Below, in pieces: positions 7,633-16,757 of a stretch of DNA of 64,000 nucleotides. Position 1 is the stretch's first letter. Each line of letters opens with the position of its first letter. The DNA is taken from contig JADKJR010000003.1 in the NCBI GenBank assembly GCA_016720925.1, positions 1 to 64,000 of the forward strand, in the 5' to 3' direction. Both the position numbers and the translations under genes were made by a program. The notes under the pieces were generated by a model that worked only from the letters and a program-made list of their open reading frames with translations, was not told the DNA's origin and searched no databases. The stretch comes from Betaproteobacteria bacterium. Its GTDB lineage: Bacteria > Pseudomonadota > Gammaproteobacteria > Burkholderiales > Usitatibacteraceae.

Positions 7633-9693
7633 CTACGGCGCTTCCACCACCGTCGCCCGCTGAATCCAGTCCAGCCGTGGAAAGTCGCGGCTTAGATACG
7701 CATTGCCCCCGGCGAACAACGGCCCCTGCTTGCCGGCACGGATTCCGCTCCCCGAGGCTTCGCCATATTCCGCGTAAAGCGCATCGGCCACGTCCATGCC
7801 TTCAATCACCTTGCCAATCGGCACGAACGGTTCCTTGTCGTGCGTCCCGGCGTTGTCGCGGGTGTTGATGAAGATCTGCGTGCTGCGTCCATTCTGCACG
7901 GCGAAAGCAAACGCAATGGTGCCGCGAACATTGGATTCACGGCGCGGGTCATCTGCGATCGTGCGCGTACGCCATAGGGCTGCAATCGCCGGATCACCGT
8001 TGATGCCGGTCTGTGCCCAGCGATCCTTTACGACGCGAAAAAAACGGTTGCCATCGTAATAACCATTACGCACCAGATTGAAAAAACGATCGACACCCAT
8101 CGGCGCCCACTCGCGATTGAACTCCAGCAGCATGTCGCCGCGGCTGGTTTCAAACTTCACACGAAAACTTGCAGGCGCCTGTCGGGTCATGAGCGGCGAG
8201 TCCGGCGTCAGCAGCAGGACCTTTTTGGAAAGCACCGGCTTTTCGGGGAACGCGCCCGGATCCAGCAGGCGGCCGCCCTGCATCACCGATCGCACCTTGC
8301 GGATGTGGCGAATGTCCTTGAGCGGATCGGCATCGAGAATGACCAGATCCGCAAGCTTCCCTTTTTCCAGCGTACCGAGTTCGGCCAATTTGCGGCTGGC
8401 CATCGCGCCATTGCGTGTGCCGGCGGTGATGGCTTGCAGCGGTGTCATGCCGAGTTCCACCAATCCTTCAATGGCCATGATGGTGCCGATGCCGTGGCTC
8501 TGGCTGTCCGGCTTGGGTGCCATCGCGAATTCCTGCGCGGCGGCCCAGTAGCTGTCGGTGCCGACGGTGACAGTGCAACCGGCGCGGATCAGTTTCTGCG
8601 CATTGTCGCGGCGCGTATCCATGTCCGTTTCGAGCGCGTCCGCGCGCCGGCGTTCCTCGACCAGCGTTCTCGGCAGGGGGCCTTTCTTGTCCGCCTCCAG
8701 AAATTTCTTTTCCGCGTCGGCCTTGGTCTTGAGGTGCTTCTGCCACGCGTCGCCGGTGATGGTGTTCACCAGCATGGAGCAAATCACATTGCGCTGACGG
8801 ATCAGACTCACGAGATCGTCGGGCAACTGCCGTGGCGTCATCACTTCGGGATGCTGGATCAGATCGATCCCCGCCTGCAGTGACAACTTGAGTCCGTCGA
8901 TGGTGGTCGAATGCGTTTCGGCCACCTTTCCGCGCCTGTGTGCTTCCTCGACCAGCACCTTCTGCGCGTCCGGTGAGAAACCGATATACGCCGGTTGGGC
9001 GAAGTGGCTGGTGCCACCGAACTTGAGAAAGTCCGGGCCCTTGTCGAGATACTTGTTGATGGCGGCGCGCAATTCGTCGGGCGTCAGGTCGGCGAGGTCC
9101 TCGCCCGCGCCTTGCGCAACGGCATCATTCATTTCTTCCTGAAAACGCGTGAGATCCTTCTGTGGCGTGAGGCTGAATGAAACCGAGTAGGGACCGCCCC
9201 ATCCGACAATGTTCCCCGCCGCCAGAATCCGCGCGCCAGTGGCTTCGCCGCGCGCAATCGCGTCGCGCACTTGCGTCAGCGGTATCAGCAGGCCGTAACT
9301 GTCGCGAACGGTGGTCACGCCGTGGCGCAAATCGATCTGCGCGGCTTCGAGGACGATGTCGTTCTGGCGCGAGTGATATTTGGCCAGGGTCTCGTAGCGG
9401 TCGCGTGATCCGCCGTACAACGATAAGTGGACGTTGGTGTCGATGAAGCCGGGCACCACGTAGCGCCCCGTCGCATCGATCACCGTCGAGCCGTCGGGAA
9501 TGCGCACCGAGTTGCGCGGGCCGATCGCGCTGATGCGCGCACCGCTGACGACGATGGCTGAATCCGCTTGCGCCGGCCCGCCGTTGCCATCGATCAGCGT
9601 GGCGCCGACAATCGCCACGTCCGGCGCGGCAGCGGCGAAAGGTGCCGCCAGGCAAAGCGCCAATACAAGCAGGACACGCGAATTACTTATCAT
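7633..9693 (-). CDS. Periplasmic amidohydrolase fused to a cyclophilin-type peptidyl-prolyl isomerase
   Basis: A 686-residue protein from ATG 9693 (a TTG at 9705 is an alternative). It starts with a signal peptide ending AAAAPD. Residues about 25-485 are an amidohydrolase-superfamily metal hydrolase: PGFID, then NVHL where HxH is usual, HGVTTVRDS, ETHSTTIDG, DLIQHPEVM, VGTDSYWAA, and the closing GTLEKGKLADLVILDADPL. Residues about 510-686 are a cyclophilin domain (FETSRGDMLLEFNREWAPMG, NRFFRVVKD, RGTIAFAF, TQIFINTRDN). The fusion implies a periplasmic enzyme with a built-in or co-secreted proline isomerase. Whether the NxH variant still binds two metals is uncertain. The substrate is unknown. 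Confidence 0.88.
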   Translation of the reverse strand: MISNSRVLLVLALCLAAPFAAAAPDVAIVGATLIDGNGGPAQADSAIVVSGARISAIGPRNSVRIPDGSTVIDATGRYVVPGFIDTNVHLSLYGGSRDRYETLAKYHSRQNDIVLEAAQIDLRHGVTTVRDSYGLLIPLTQVRDAIARGEATGARILAAGNIVGWGGPYSVSFSLTPQKDLTRFQEEMNDAVAQGAGEDLADLTPDELRAAINKYLDKGPDFLKFGGTSHFAQPAYIGFSPDAQKVLVEEAHRRGKVAETHSTTIDGLKLSLQAGIDLIQHPEVMTPRQLPDDLVSLIRQRNVICSMLVNTITGDAWQKHLKTKADAEKKFLEADKKGPLPRTLVEERRRADALETDMDTRRDNAQKLIRAGCTVTVGTDSYWAAAQEFAMAPKPDSQSHGIGTIMAIEGLVELGMTPLQAITAGTRNGAMASRKLAELGTLEKGKLADLVILDADPLKDIRHIRKVRSVMQGGRLLDPGAFPEKPVLSKKVLLLTPDSPLMTRQAPASFRVKFETSRGDMLLEFNREWAPMGVDRFFNLVRNGYYDGNRFFRVVKDRWAQTGINGDPAIAALWRTRTIADDPRRESNVRGTIAFAFAVQNGRSTQIFINTRDNAGTHDKEPFVPIGKVIEGMDVADALYAEYGEASGSGIRAGKQGPLFAGGNAYLSRDFPRLDWIQRATVVEAP

Positions 9694-9863
9694 GAGTTCG
9701 CTCAAAGACTGTCAAGCGAAACAGGTTATTGGAAACACCCGTGCACGGCAAGTTTGTAGTCAGATAAGCTATGGCTTGCGAAGGTTTTCCGGGAGATTTA
9801 CTTAATGCATGACGTTCACGCGCATCCACCCGTTCTCGCGAACTATCAGAGACGTACACCGCG

Positions 9864-10223
9864 ATGAAACGCAACACAAGTGGCGGCCTTGTCTATTCGA
9901 CCGAATCCGGCAGGATGTGCCCGGCATGCCGCAGGCCGGTCGCGGTGTGCGCATGCGGAAAGAAGACATCGCCGCCTGCTTCAGATGGCGTGGTGCGCGT
10001 TTCCCGCGAAACAAAAGGACGTGGCGGAAAGGCCGTGACGCTGATCAGTGGATTGGCGCTGGATACCGACGCGCTGTCGCAACTATGCAAGCAACTGAAG
10101 ACTTCCTGCGGCACGGGGGGGACGGTGAAAGACGGCACCATTGAATTGCAGGGTGACCGATGCGATGCGGCCATGGATGTTATCCGCAAGCTGGGCATGA
10201 TCGTCAAGCGGGCCGGGGGCTAG
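9864..10223 (+). CDS. yciH: SUI1/eIF1-like translation factor YciH
   Basis: A 119-residue member of the bacterial SUI1 family, related to eukaryotic initiation factor eIF1, which affects start-codon fidelity on the small ribosomal subunit. The N-terminal tail has a small cysteine cluster (CPACRRPVAVCAC). The SUI1 fold begins near RGGKAVTLISGLALD and includes LCKQLKTSCGTGGTVKDG, EIQGD-like ELQGDRCD and the last helix ending LGMIVKRAGG. The length is normal for the family. It is followed eight bases later by the DUF3820 gene on the same strand, so the two probably share a transcript. Confidence 0.9.
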   Translation: MKRNTSGGLVYSTESGRMCPACRRPVAVCACGKKTSPPASDGVVRVSRETKGRGGKAVTLISGLALDTDALSQLCKQLKTSCGTGGTVKDGTIELQGDRCDAAMDVIRKLGMIVKRAGG

Positions 10224-10230
10224 CCGAAAC

Positions 10231-10443
10231 GTGGACGCCGAAGATCTGCAGTTGCTGGTGACACGACAAATGCCCTATGGAAAATATCAGGGGCGCATCA
10301 TCGCCGATTTGCCCGGCAATTACCTGAGCTGGTTTGCACGCAAGGGTTTCCCAAAAGGTGAAATCGGCCGTCTGATGGCGCTGATGCTTGAGATCGACCA
10401 TAACGGGCTATCATCGCTGCTCGATCCCTTGAGGGGACGCTGA
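10231..10443 (+). CDS. DUF3820-family small protein
   Basis: A 70-residue protein starting with GTG at 10231, eight bases after yciH. It contains the family signature MPYGKYQGRIIADLP and a following NYLSWFARKGFP motif typical of DUF3820, whose members are short cytosolic proteins, some linked to nucleic-acid enzymes. Function is unknown. Co-transcription with yciH is likely from the spacing. Confidence 0.8.
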   Translation: MDAEDLQLLVTRQMPYGKYQGRIIADLPGNYLSWFARKGFPKGEIGRLMALMLEIDHNGLSSLLDPLRGR

Positions 10444-10676
10444 GGCACGCGGAAAATTGGTGGTCCGGCAAGTGAGCGGCGCAGACCGTGAATTGAACAC
10501 GAGATTCGGAGAACGCAAGGTAGCGGCAGCGGCGGATGAATATTGTCAGGCGTGAAACCGAAACATGTCGCGTTTCGGTGCATTGCATGACAACGAATGC
10601 CTGCCCCGCCGCGTTAGCTGCCGAGGGAGTCACTGCAAGTGCGCATTTTGCGCGGATACAATTTGGAGATTCAACC

Positions 10677-11474
10677 ATGAAATGGAAATTCAAGACTGCG
10701 CTGGGCGCAACCGCCCTCGCTTTCGCTGCCCAGGCAGCGGCACAGATTACCTTCTACCAGGGAGATGGATTCCGTGGACGTGCCTTCACAGCCAACAAAC
10801 CGGTGCAGAACTTCGAGCGTTACGGATTCAATGATCGCGCCTCATCGGTGGTCGTCGATCGTGGTAGCTGGGAAATATGTACGGACGCGCGCTTTCAGGG
10901 CCGTTGCGTCGTACTTCGCCGCGGCAGTTACGATTCACTCGGCAGAATGGGCCTGGACGGACGAGTGTCCTCGGCGCGCCCGGTGAGTGAGCGTGCGCGC
11001 TATGAAAACGAGGCACCTCCGCCGCCACCCGCACCGATCTATGAATATCGTCAACGCCCCGGTGAGCGCATCTATGAAGTGCCGGTGAGCTCGGTACGCG
11101 CGGTCGTGGGACCGCCGGAACAACGCTGCTGGGTCGAGCGTCAGCAAGTCGTTGAAGGACCGTCCGGCGACGCCGGTGGCGCGCTGCTTGGCGCGATCAT
11201 TGGCGGCGTGCTCGGCCATCAGGTCGGCGGCGGACGGGGCAAGGATGCGGCGACCGCCGCGGGCGCAGTGGCGGGTGCGGTCATTGGGGGCGGACGTGGC
11301 GACGGCGCGGTAGCGTACGACAGGGACGTGCAACGCTGCAAAACGGTCGCAAGTGGCCGGCCCGAATTCTGGATCGTGACCTACGTCTTTCGCGGCGTCG
11401 AGCACCGGATAGAAATGAGCGCGCCGCCCGGCAGGACGATCGCGGTTAATAGCCGGGGCGAACCACGGCAGTAA
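10677..11474 (+). CDS. Secreted beta/gamma-crystallin-like protein with glycine-zipper segment
   Basis: A 265-residue exported protein. The signal peptide ends AAQAAAQ. Residues about 22-100 form two beta/gamma-crystallin Greek-key motifs (ITFYQGDGFRGRAF, and WEICTDARFQGRCVVLRRG). A proline-rich linker and a Cys-containing segment follow, then a 2TM glycine zipper (GGALLGAIIGGVLGHQVGGG and AGAVAGAVIGGG). The last 60 residues (QRCKTVASGRPEFWIVTYVF then HRIEMSAPPGRTIAV) resemble the core of the protein at 59442. GGAG precedes the ATG. A cell-envelope location is likely; function is unknown. A strong terminator lies 24 bases after the stop. Confidence 0.82.
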   Translation: MKWKFKTALGATALAFAAQAAAQITFYQGDGFRGRAFTANKPVQNFERYGFNDRASSVVVDRGSWEICTDARFQGRCVVLRRGSYDSLGRMGLDGRVSSARPVSERARYENEAPPPPPAPIYEYRQRPGERIYEVPVSSVRAVVGPPEQRCWVERQQVVEGPSGDAGGALLGAIIGGVLGHQVGGGRGKDAATAAGAVAGAVIGGGRGDGAVAYDRDVQRCKTVASGRPEFWIVTYVFRGVEHRIEMSAPPGRTIAVNSRGEPRQ

Positions 11475-11497
11475 TTTGTTTCAAACCCGGTAATGGA

Positions 11498-11529
11498 AAA
11501 GCGGCCGTCACGGCCGCTTTTCTTTTTTG
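11498..11529 (+). terminator. Rho-independent terminator of the beta/gamma-crystallin gene
   Basis: An 11-base stem, AAAAGCGGCCG at 11498-11508 and CGGCCGCTTTT at 11512-11522, has a TCA loop and runs into TTTTCTTTTTT. It stands 24 bases after the crystallin-like gene. Confidence 0.9.
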
Positions 11530-11562
11530 CGCACCCTACCTGGGTTCACCGCACCGCCGCGT

Positions 11563-11627
11563 CAAACTCAAGCACTGTGGCGCCTGCGCAGCCATTTTTG
11601 CCGTGAACGCCCCGTCAAATGGCACTC
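11563..11627 (+). repeat. AGCACTGG repeat family, copy 2
   Basis: This copy starts TCAAACTCAAGCACTGTGG and ends GTCAAATGGCACT. It belongs to the subtype that carries a GTCAAATGGC-like block, shared with copies at 18791 and 22195. It lies between the terminator and the convergent S9 peptidase gene. Confidence 0.65.
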
Positions 11628-11687
11628 TACACATTTTGGCGCGGCGGGAAATTCCCATTTCGCCAGATCACGAAAACAACTGCCCCG

Positions 11688-13632
11688 CTATTTCGCTGGG
11701 TTGTAGGTCTTCAGAAAATTCTCGATCGCGCCATAGACCCGGTATCGGGTTTTCTCCGCAGCGAAGCCATGTTCTTCTTTTTCCAGCTCCATGTATTCGT
11801 ACACTTTTTTGTGTTTCTTCAGCGCGTCGCGCATCTCTTCACCATGGATCAGTGGGACACGCAGATCATGCTCACCGTAAGCCATGAATACCGGGGCGCG
11901 AATTTTGTCTGCCTGCTTCGACGGAGACGTAGCGACGAACTGCGCGCGCAGTGCATCAGGATCGCCAACCATTTCCTTGAAAGCGTAGCCCGCCACGCGG
12001 TCGTTCCGCCATGCACCTTCCGTAAATAAGTAGCCGATATCAGTCACGCCCAGCAGGTTGACGCCGCACCGATACAGATCCGGGTCCTTGACCAGGCCCA
12101 TCATTGCGGCGTATCCGCCATAGCTGGCCCCCATGATGCAAATTCGTTTCGGGTCCACGACGCCTTGCTTCACCAGGCTGTTGATCCCGTCAGTGATATC
12201 GTCCTGCATCGCGAGGCCCCACTGACCGAAGGATTTCTTGAAATGTGCATCGCCAAACCCGGTCGAGCCGCGAAATTGCGGCTGCAGCACGGCGTAACCC
12301 AAACCCGCCAGGAATTGCACTTCACGGCTGAAGCCCCAGCGGTCGCGTACCCACGGGCCGCCGTGAACATTCACCACCAGCGGCAAATCCCTTGCCTCAC
12401 GCCCTTTCGGCAGCGTCAGGTAGGAAACTATCGGCAGGCCATCGCGCGCGACGTAGTCATACACCAGTTGCGGTGACATTTTCGTCGGATCAATCCATGG
12501 GCGCGTGGCCAGCAGATTCTGCAGCTTCTTTTGTCCGGGTAGTAGAGCGCATAGTTGCCTGGATGGGTCGACGAGTAGGAATGGATCAGCAATGCGGCTC
12601 CGGCGTTGCCCGGATGAATGACATTGACCATGCCGGGGTAGGCCTTGTCGATGCCGGCTTGCAGACTGGCGAGCCTTGTCGAGCCAAATGGTTTGGGGTG
12701 GCTCGGTCTGCATTCTCACGCCGAGCAATTTTTTTCGTGTCTGGGCCGAATACGAGACCGCTCCCCACATCAACGGATTTATCCGCAGCCAGCAATTCGC
12801 CGGGTTTGTTGTTGACGAAGTCGTACTTGTAAATGCCCAGCCGCCCCTCGGCGGTCGGCGCGGAAACGAGCATCGTGGTGTTGTCCGCATCAAAAGCGAG
12901 CGCGGTAAATTTAGGGTCCAGGCGACTATGCGTCGACAGCTTCTTCCACTCTTGCCCGGTCTGATCGGCATGCCATATCGTCAATTCGCTTTCGATGGCA
13001 TTGGCGGTGACCACCACGCGCAACTGGCTCTTCGCGTCGAATACAAAACCTCGCGGCAGCCCGTTGACGTTGTAGGCGATTTCCTTTCGCCTGCCGGTCG
13101 TGCTCTCGATGCGGTACGGCAGTACATCCCGATTATAAAAATGCCCCAGCGCGATGATGCTGTCGGGATCGCTGCGGACAATCCCCGCTATTTCCATGTG
13201 GTACGGCTTCCCCGTCCAGCCGATCGTCGCTGGGCCCCCGTCCATCGGCCTGCCAAGGTTGGTGAGCCGGCTTCCTTCGCGATCGATGGAGTGGAGGCCG
13301 CTATACGAGGAATTTTGTTTTTCTTCGCGATCGATGATATTGAAGACAATGCGCTCGTCGCTGATCCAGTTGATTTGGTAAATATCGACCGCCTCATAGC
13401 CGGCAAGATTTTTCGCGGCGCCCGTCTCGATTTCCACGACCGCCAAATGGAAGCGCCCATTGATGTTCGCGGTCGTCGCGAGATATTTTCCGTTGGGCGA
13501 AAGCGTGGCCGAAGCGAATTGTGCATTCTTGAATAACTTCTCCAAATCCGTCTGTGCCACTGCGGAGCCCGCGGCAACGCACAACAATAACAAAGACGAT
13601 GCAACGCGCAAAAATAGTGCCGCTCTGTTCAT
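11688..13632 (-). pseudogene. Secreted S9-family prolyl oligopeptidase/acylaminoacyl peptidase, frameshifted
   Basis: ATG 13632 has AAGGA just before it and starts a signal peptide ending AVAQTD. A beta-propeller domain follows, and the C-terminal alpha/beta hydrolase domain carries GASYGGYAAMMG (nucleophile Ser), YGEHDLRVP (Asp) and KEEHGF (His). The middle needs three frame changes: an A-run at 12729-12735 (seven read, six expected), a likely two-base loss near 12668-12678, and a one-base loss near 12533. All three segments match the family when joined, giving about 648 residues. Errors in homopolymers are the simplest reading; a real pseudogene is the alternative. Confidence 0.8.
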
Positions 13633-13734
13633 TTGATCCTTCTCTTGATTTGGGTTATTGATCATCCGGCGACATCGCATCATGACCGTGGCCAAGCGCA
13701 TTGTTCGACATGATTGGGGCGACATTTTGCAGCT

Positions 13735-14751
13735 TTATTTCGATCGACGCGTGCGCCGCAGTTTTTCAACCTGCACCAGGTTCCGACCGATCGCGTCGTT
13801 TTCCGGCAGGAGTGCATGCGCATCATCCAGCGCGTGCCATGCGCCGGTCAAGTCGCCCGCCTTATATTTGGCGAGACCGAGCAAATTGGTCAGCGTCGGA
13901 TCGTTGGGCATTGCCGTCAATGCCCGCCGCAGCCATTTCACCGCACGATTGGCCCTGCCTGTCGAAATCTGTTGGTTGGATCGGCGGACCGTATTGTGGA
14001 CGAATTCGATGAGCCGGTCGTGGTGCGGTTGCCACTTGTCTTTAACCTTCGCGGTGAATTCGGCCTGCAAAACCAGATTGGCATTTTCGCCGGCGCCCGC
14101 GCCGGACTCGCCGGTGTGAATGCGCCAGTTATTGGTGATCTCCGCGGCGTGCGCAAAATGACTGAATCTGGATAGCTGCAACCAAAAGTCCCAGTCCTGA
14201 TAAAGCAGCATGCGCTCATCAAATCGGCAACCTTGTTGCAGCAGATTGCGGTGAAACAATACCGCGCCCATCTGCATGAAGTTCCCGGCACACAGTTTGA
14301 GGCGGCTGTAACGCTCGTTGAGTTCGCCGATGGCCTGGTCATTCCCATCGAGCATGCGCGTTCCCGCGTAGGCGACGACCGTCTGGTTTTCCTTGGCCGC
14401 CTTGAGTAGTGAGGCAATGTGGCCGGGCTCAAAAAAATCGTCGTCATCGAGAAAGATGATCCATGCACCGCGTGCGTAATCCAGACCACGGTTAGCCGCC
14501 TCGGGCCGGTTCAGAGTTCTTGATCCGGAAACGAAACGAAGCGGGAAGTCTCCGCAACGATCCGCCATCGATGGATGCTTGCCGCCTGTTGCATCGACCA
14601 TCAGCACCTCGATCTCGCGGTGCGTTTGCCGCGCGACAGACGCAAGCGCACTCGCCAGGTGCGGTCGCCCGAGACTTCGAATCACAACCGTCACGAGTGA
14701 AGCCGGGGGAGATGGTGGCACCTCTTTTCGCTGCGGTTCTACTTGGCGCAT
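13735..14751 (-). CDS. Family 2 glycosyltransferase with helical C-terminal extension
   Basis: About 338 residues, starting at ATG 14751 (GTG 14754 is possible; neither has a clear ribosome binding site). The GT-A fold shows VTVVIRSLGRPHLASALASV, NRGLDYARGAWIIFLDDDD with the metal-binding DDDD motif, and LLYQDWDFWLQLSRF. It transfers a sugar from a nucleotide donor, probably in surface polysaccharide assembly. Residues about 265-330 look like a TPR-type tail (ALTAMPNDPTLTNLLGLAKY and ALDDAHALLPEN). No polysaccharide cluster surrounds it, so the acceptor is unknown. Confidence 0.85.
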   Translation of the reverse strand: MRQVEPQRKEVPPSPPASLVTVVIRSLGRPHLASALASVARQTHREIEVLMVDATGGKHPSMADRCGDFPLRFVSGSRTLNRPEAANRGLDYARGAWIIFLDDDDFFEPGHIASLLKAAKENQTVVAYAGTRMLDGNDQAIGELNERYSRLKLCAGNFMQMGAVLFHRNLLQQGCRFDERMLLYQDWDFWLQLSRFSHFAHAAEITNNWRIHTGESGAGAGENANLVLQAEFTAKVKDKWQPHHDRLIEFVHNTVRRSNQQISTGRANRAVKWLRRALTAMPNDPTLTNLLGLAKYKAGDLTGAWHALDDAHALLPENDAIGRNLVQVEKLRRTRRSK

Positions 14752-14875
14752 CACGTTAGCGGCGTGTTACTCGCGGTTATTTGTGGCACTAGTATATGTT
14801 ACTAGCTCAATTCTTCAGCGAGAAGTTGTAAGCATTAGTTGTCCATTTTGTTTACGTCGCTTTCTTCTCGCTGGT

Positions 14876-15230
14876 CTATGATTGATCCGTCCATTCGCAC
14901 CAAGTTTCGAAGGTTTGATCCATCGCTGCGTCGAGCGGCGTCCGGGAAACCTCCCCAAGCAATTCCATAAGGTGACTGTCGTCCAGCGAATGCGCCTCAT
15001 CCCACAGGTAGCGCATCTCCAGCAGTTCGCGCCACATCGGTCGGTACCGCCCGCGCGCCGGCAACCGCCACAAAAGTACGCGCCAGATCCGGCAGGTACA
15101 CGCGGGCGTGCGGAAAATCCACTGCGCCGGGATAGACTATTTTCCCTTCGCCAAATTCTCTGCGATAACCAGATCCATCCACGATCCTGTGCCGGAGCCA
15201 CTGTAAAAAGTCGCCGGCGCGAATTACATC
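14876..15230 (-). pseudogene. NAD-dependent epimerase remnant
   Basis: Two pieces of an extended short-chain dehydrogenase/epimerase can be read in different frames. The first is VIRAGDFLQWL to VYPGAVDFPHARVYLPDLAR; the second is MWRELLEMRYLWDEAHSL to LLGEVSRTPLD, ending at the stop at 14876. The whole N-terminal Rossmann part and about 45 residues between the pieces are missing. The piece begins exactly where a HipA remnant starts on the other strand. This is gene debris and not a functional gene. Confidence 0.6.
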
Positions 15231-15451
15231 TGAAAAATTTCGGCTTGCTGTACACCCATCCGGGTTCCGATGATTGCCGACTATCCCCGCGCTACGACAT
15301 TGTCTGCACAGCGGCGTTTATCCCCAAGGACGTTCCTGCCTTGTCAGTCGCCGAACAAGAGGCGCGACGGGCGCTTAACTTGTTCGGGCGGGAAGTTCTT
15401 CGCGTCAAGGACCTGGAGACGGCAATTGACCGCATGCTCAGCGCCGCGTGA
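15220..15451 (+). pseudogene. HipA-type kinase C-terminal remnant
   Basis: Reading ELHLKNFGLLYTHPG then LSPRYDIVCTAAFIPKD matches the conserved C-terminal part of HipA-family Ser/Thr kinases (HxKNF active-site motif, then the YD...PKD motif). HipA is the toxin of a toxin-antitoxin pair that phosphorylates a tRNA synthetase. No N-terminal domain and no HipB antitoxin are present, and the frame ends at TGA 15449-15451. The remnant is truncated and inactive. The family assignment is from motif memory only. Confidence 0.5.
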
Positions 15452-15586
15452 GCCTATCGAAATGCGCATGCATACACAAACCGCGCTTGTGCCATAGGCC
15501 TTTACGTAGGTGGCGGCTCGGGGTGGGCGCGGTCGATGGCGTCGCTGTTGGTCAACTCAGATGACGAATACGTGACAGCCGCGTAG

Positions 15587-16033
15587 TCAGTCGCCGCGAA
15601 TGCGCTGTGTAAACCACCAGAAATGTCCCTCGGGATCGACGGCGCCATAACTGCGGTCGGCCCAATAGTCTTCACCATAATCGTGTACGGCGGGTTCATC
15701 GACAATCCTGGCTCCAGCCGCGCGCGCCTTCGCGCAATGTGCGTCGACGTCATCGACATACAGCATCATGCCTTGCGTGTTCGCGCCGCCTGCCGATAGC
15801 GGGCTCTTCAGATCAACGCCCCATTTGGAGGTCGCGCCGATTCGTTCTTCGCTCACCATGACCACGCCGTCACCGTAAGAAAGCTCGCTGTGTTCGATGC
15901 GGCCATTGTCGCCTTCGACCCTCAGCTTCACTTCAAAATCGAAGGCATTGCACAACCAGTCGATCATCTTGCCGGCTTCACGGTAGTAAATTCCGGATGA
16001 AATTCGCGGCCAGCCTTTTGGGGGATTTTTCAT
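15587..16033 (-). CDS. VOC (glyoxalase/bleomycin-resistance fold) protein
   Basis: A 148-residue protein with two paired beta-alpha-beta-beta-beta units typical of the vicinal oxygen chelate superfamily: YYREAGKMIDWLCNAFDFEV in the first half, and MMLYVDDVDAHCAKARAAG, DRSYGAVDPEGHFWWF in the second. The latter motif is common in PhnB-like members. The start at ATG 16033 has GGAGG at a good spacing. Substrate unknown. It is divergent from the flavin-reductase gene. Confidence 0.85.
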   Translation of the reverse strand: MKNPPKGWPRISSGIYYREAGKMIDWLCNAFDFEVKLRVEGDNGRIEHSELSYGDGVVMVSEERIGATSKWGVDLKSPLSAGGANTQGMMLYVDDVDAHCAKARAAGARIVDEPAVHDYGEDYWADRSYGAVDPEGHFWWFTQRIRGD

Positions 16034-16184
16034 TTGCGCCTCCGATCTTGGAAGGTGGATCCGTTACACGACGCTCATATTAGGCGCTAACGACAATGTC
16101 AGCTATGTAACCGTCGCAGGGTGGGTCCGTCGGCAGGCTCAGGACAGGCGCATGATTGGTGCATTGATGAAAAGGAAACCCGCC

Positions 16185-16724
16185 ATGAGCAAAAAGAAAT
16201 CGTACCCCTTGTCGAAGGTCTACGGCCTTCTTGAACCCGGCCCGGTCGTGCTGGTCACCACGGCTAGAAAAGGCGAGGCAAACATCATGACCATGTCGTG
16301 GCACACGATGCTCGATTTCGAGCCGCCGCTGGTGGGCTGCGTGATAAGCAACCGCAATTATTCGTTTGAGCTCCTCAAGTCGAGCCGGGAATGCGTGATC
16401 AACATTCCGACGGTGGAACTCGCCAAACAAGTTGTCGGCTGCGGGAATACGTCGGGCAGAACCGTCGACAAGTTCAGCCGCTTCGGTTTGACACCGGCGG
16501 CGGCCGCATGCGTGAAGGCGCCGCTCATCGATGAATGTCAGGCCAACCTCGAGTGCAAGATTGTCGACGGGAAGCTGATCAACAAATACAACTTCTTCAT
16601 CCTGGAAGTGTTGAAGGCCTGGATCGACCCATCGCACAAAGATCCGCGCACCATTCACCATCGCGGCAAGGGCGCATTCATGGTCGCGGGCGAGACCGTC
16701 AAGTTGCCGTCCCGGATGAAATAG
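16185..16724 (+). CDS. Flavin reductase-like FMN-binding protein
   Basis: About 179 residues of the flavin reductase/flavoredoxin split-barrel family. Visible features are GPVVLVTTARKGEANIMTMS, which binds the flavin phosphate, and LDFEPPLVGCVISNRNYSFE, SRECVINIP and VDKFSRFGLTP. I favour ATG 16185 because AGGAAA precedes it; in-frame ATGs at 16152 and 16167 are alternatives. Such proteins transfer electrons from NAD(P)H to FMN or act as electron carriers. The partner is not visible. Confidence 0.85.
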   Translation: MSKKKSYPLSKVYGLLEPGPVVLVTTARKGEANIMTMSWHTMLDFEPPLVGCVISNRNYSFELLKSSRECVINIPTVELAKQVVGCGNTSGRTVDKFSRFGLTPAAAACVKAPLIDECQANLECKIVDGKLINKYNFFILEVLKAWIDPSHKDPRTIHHRGKGAFMVAGETVKLPSRMK

Positions 16725-16757
16725 CCCGCGACGCTTTGTGACGTTATCCCTGTCCAG

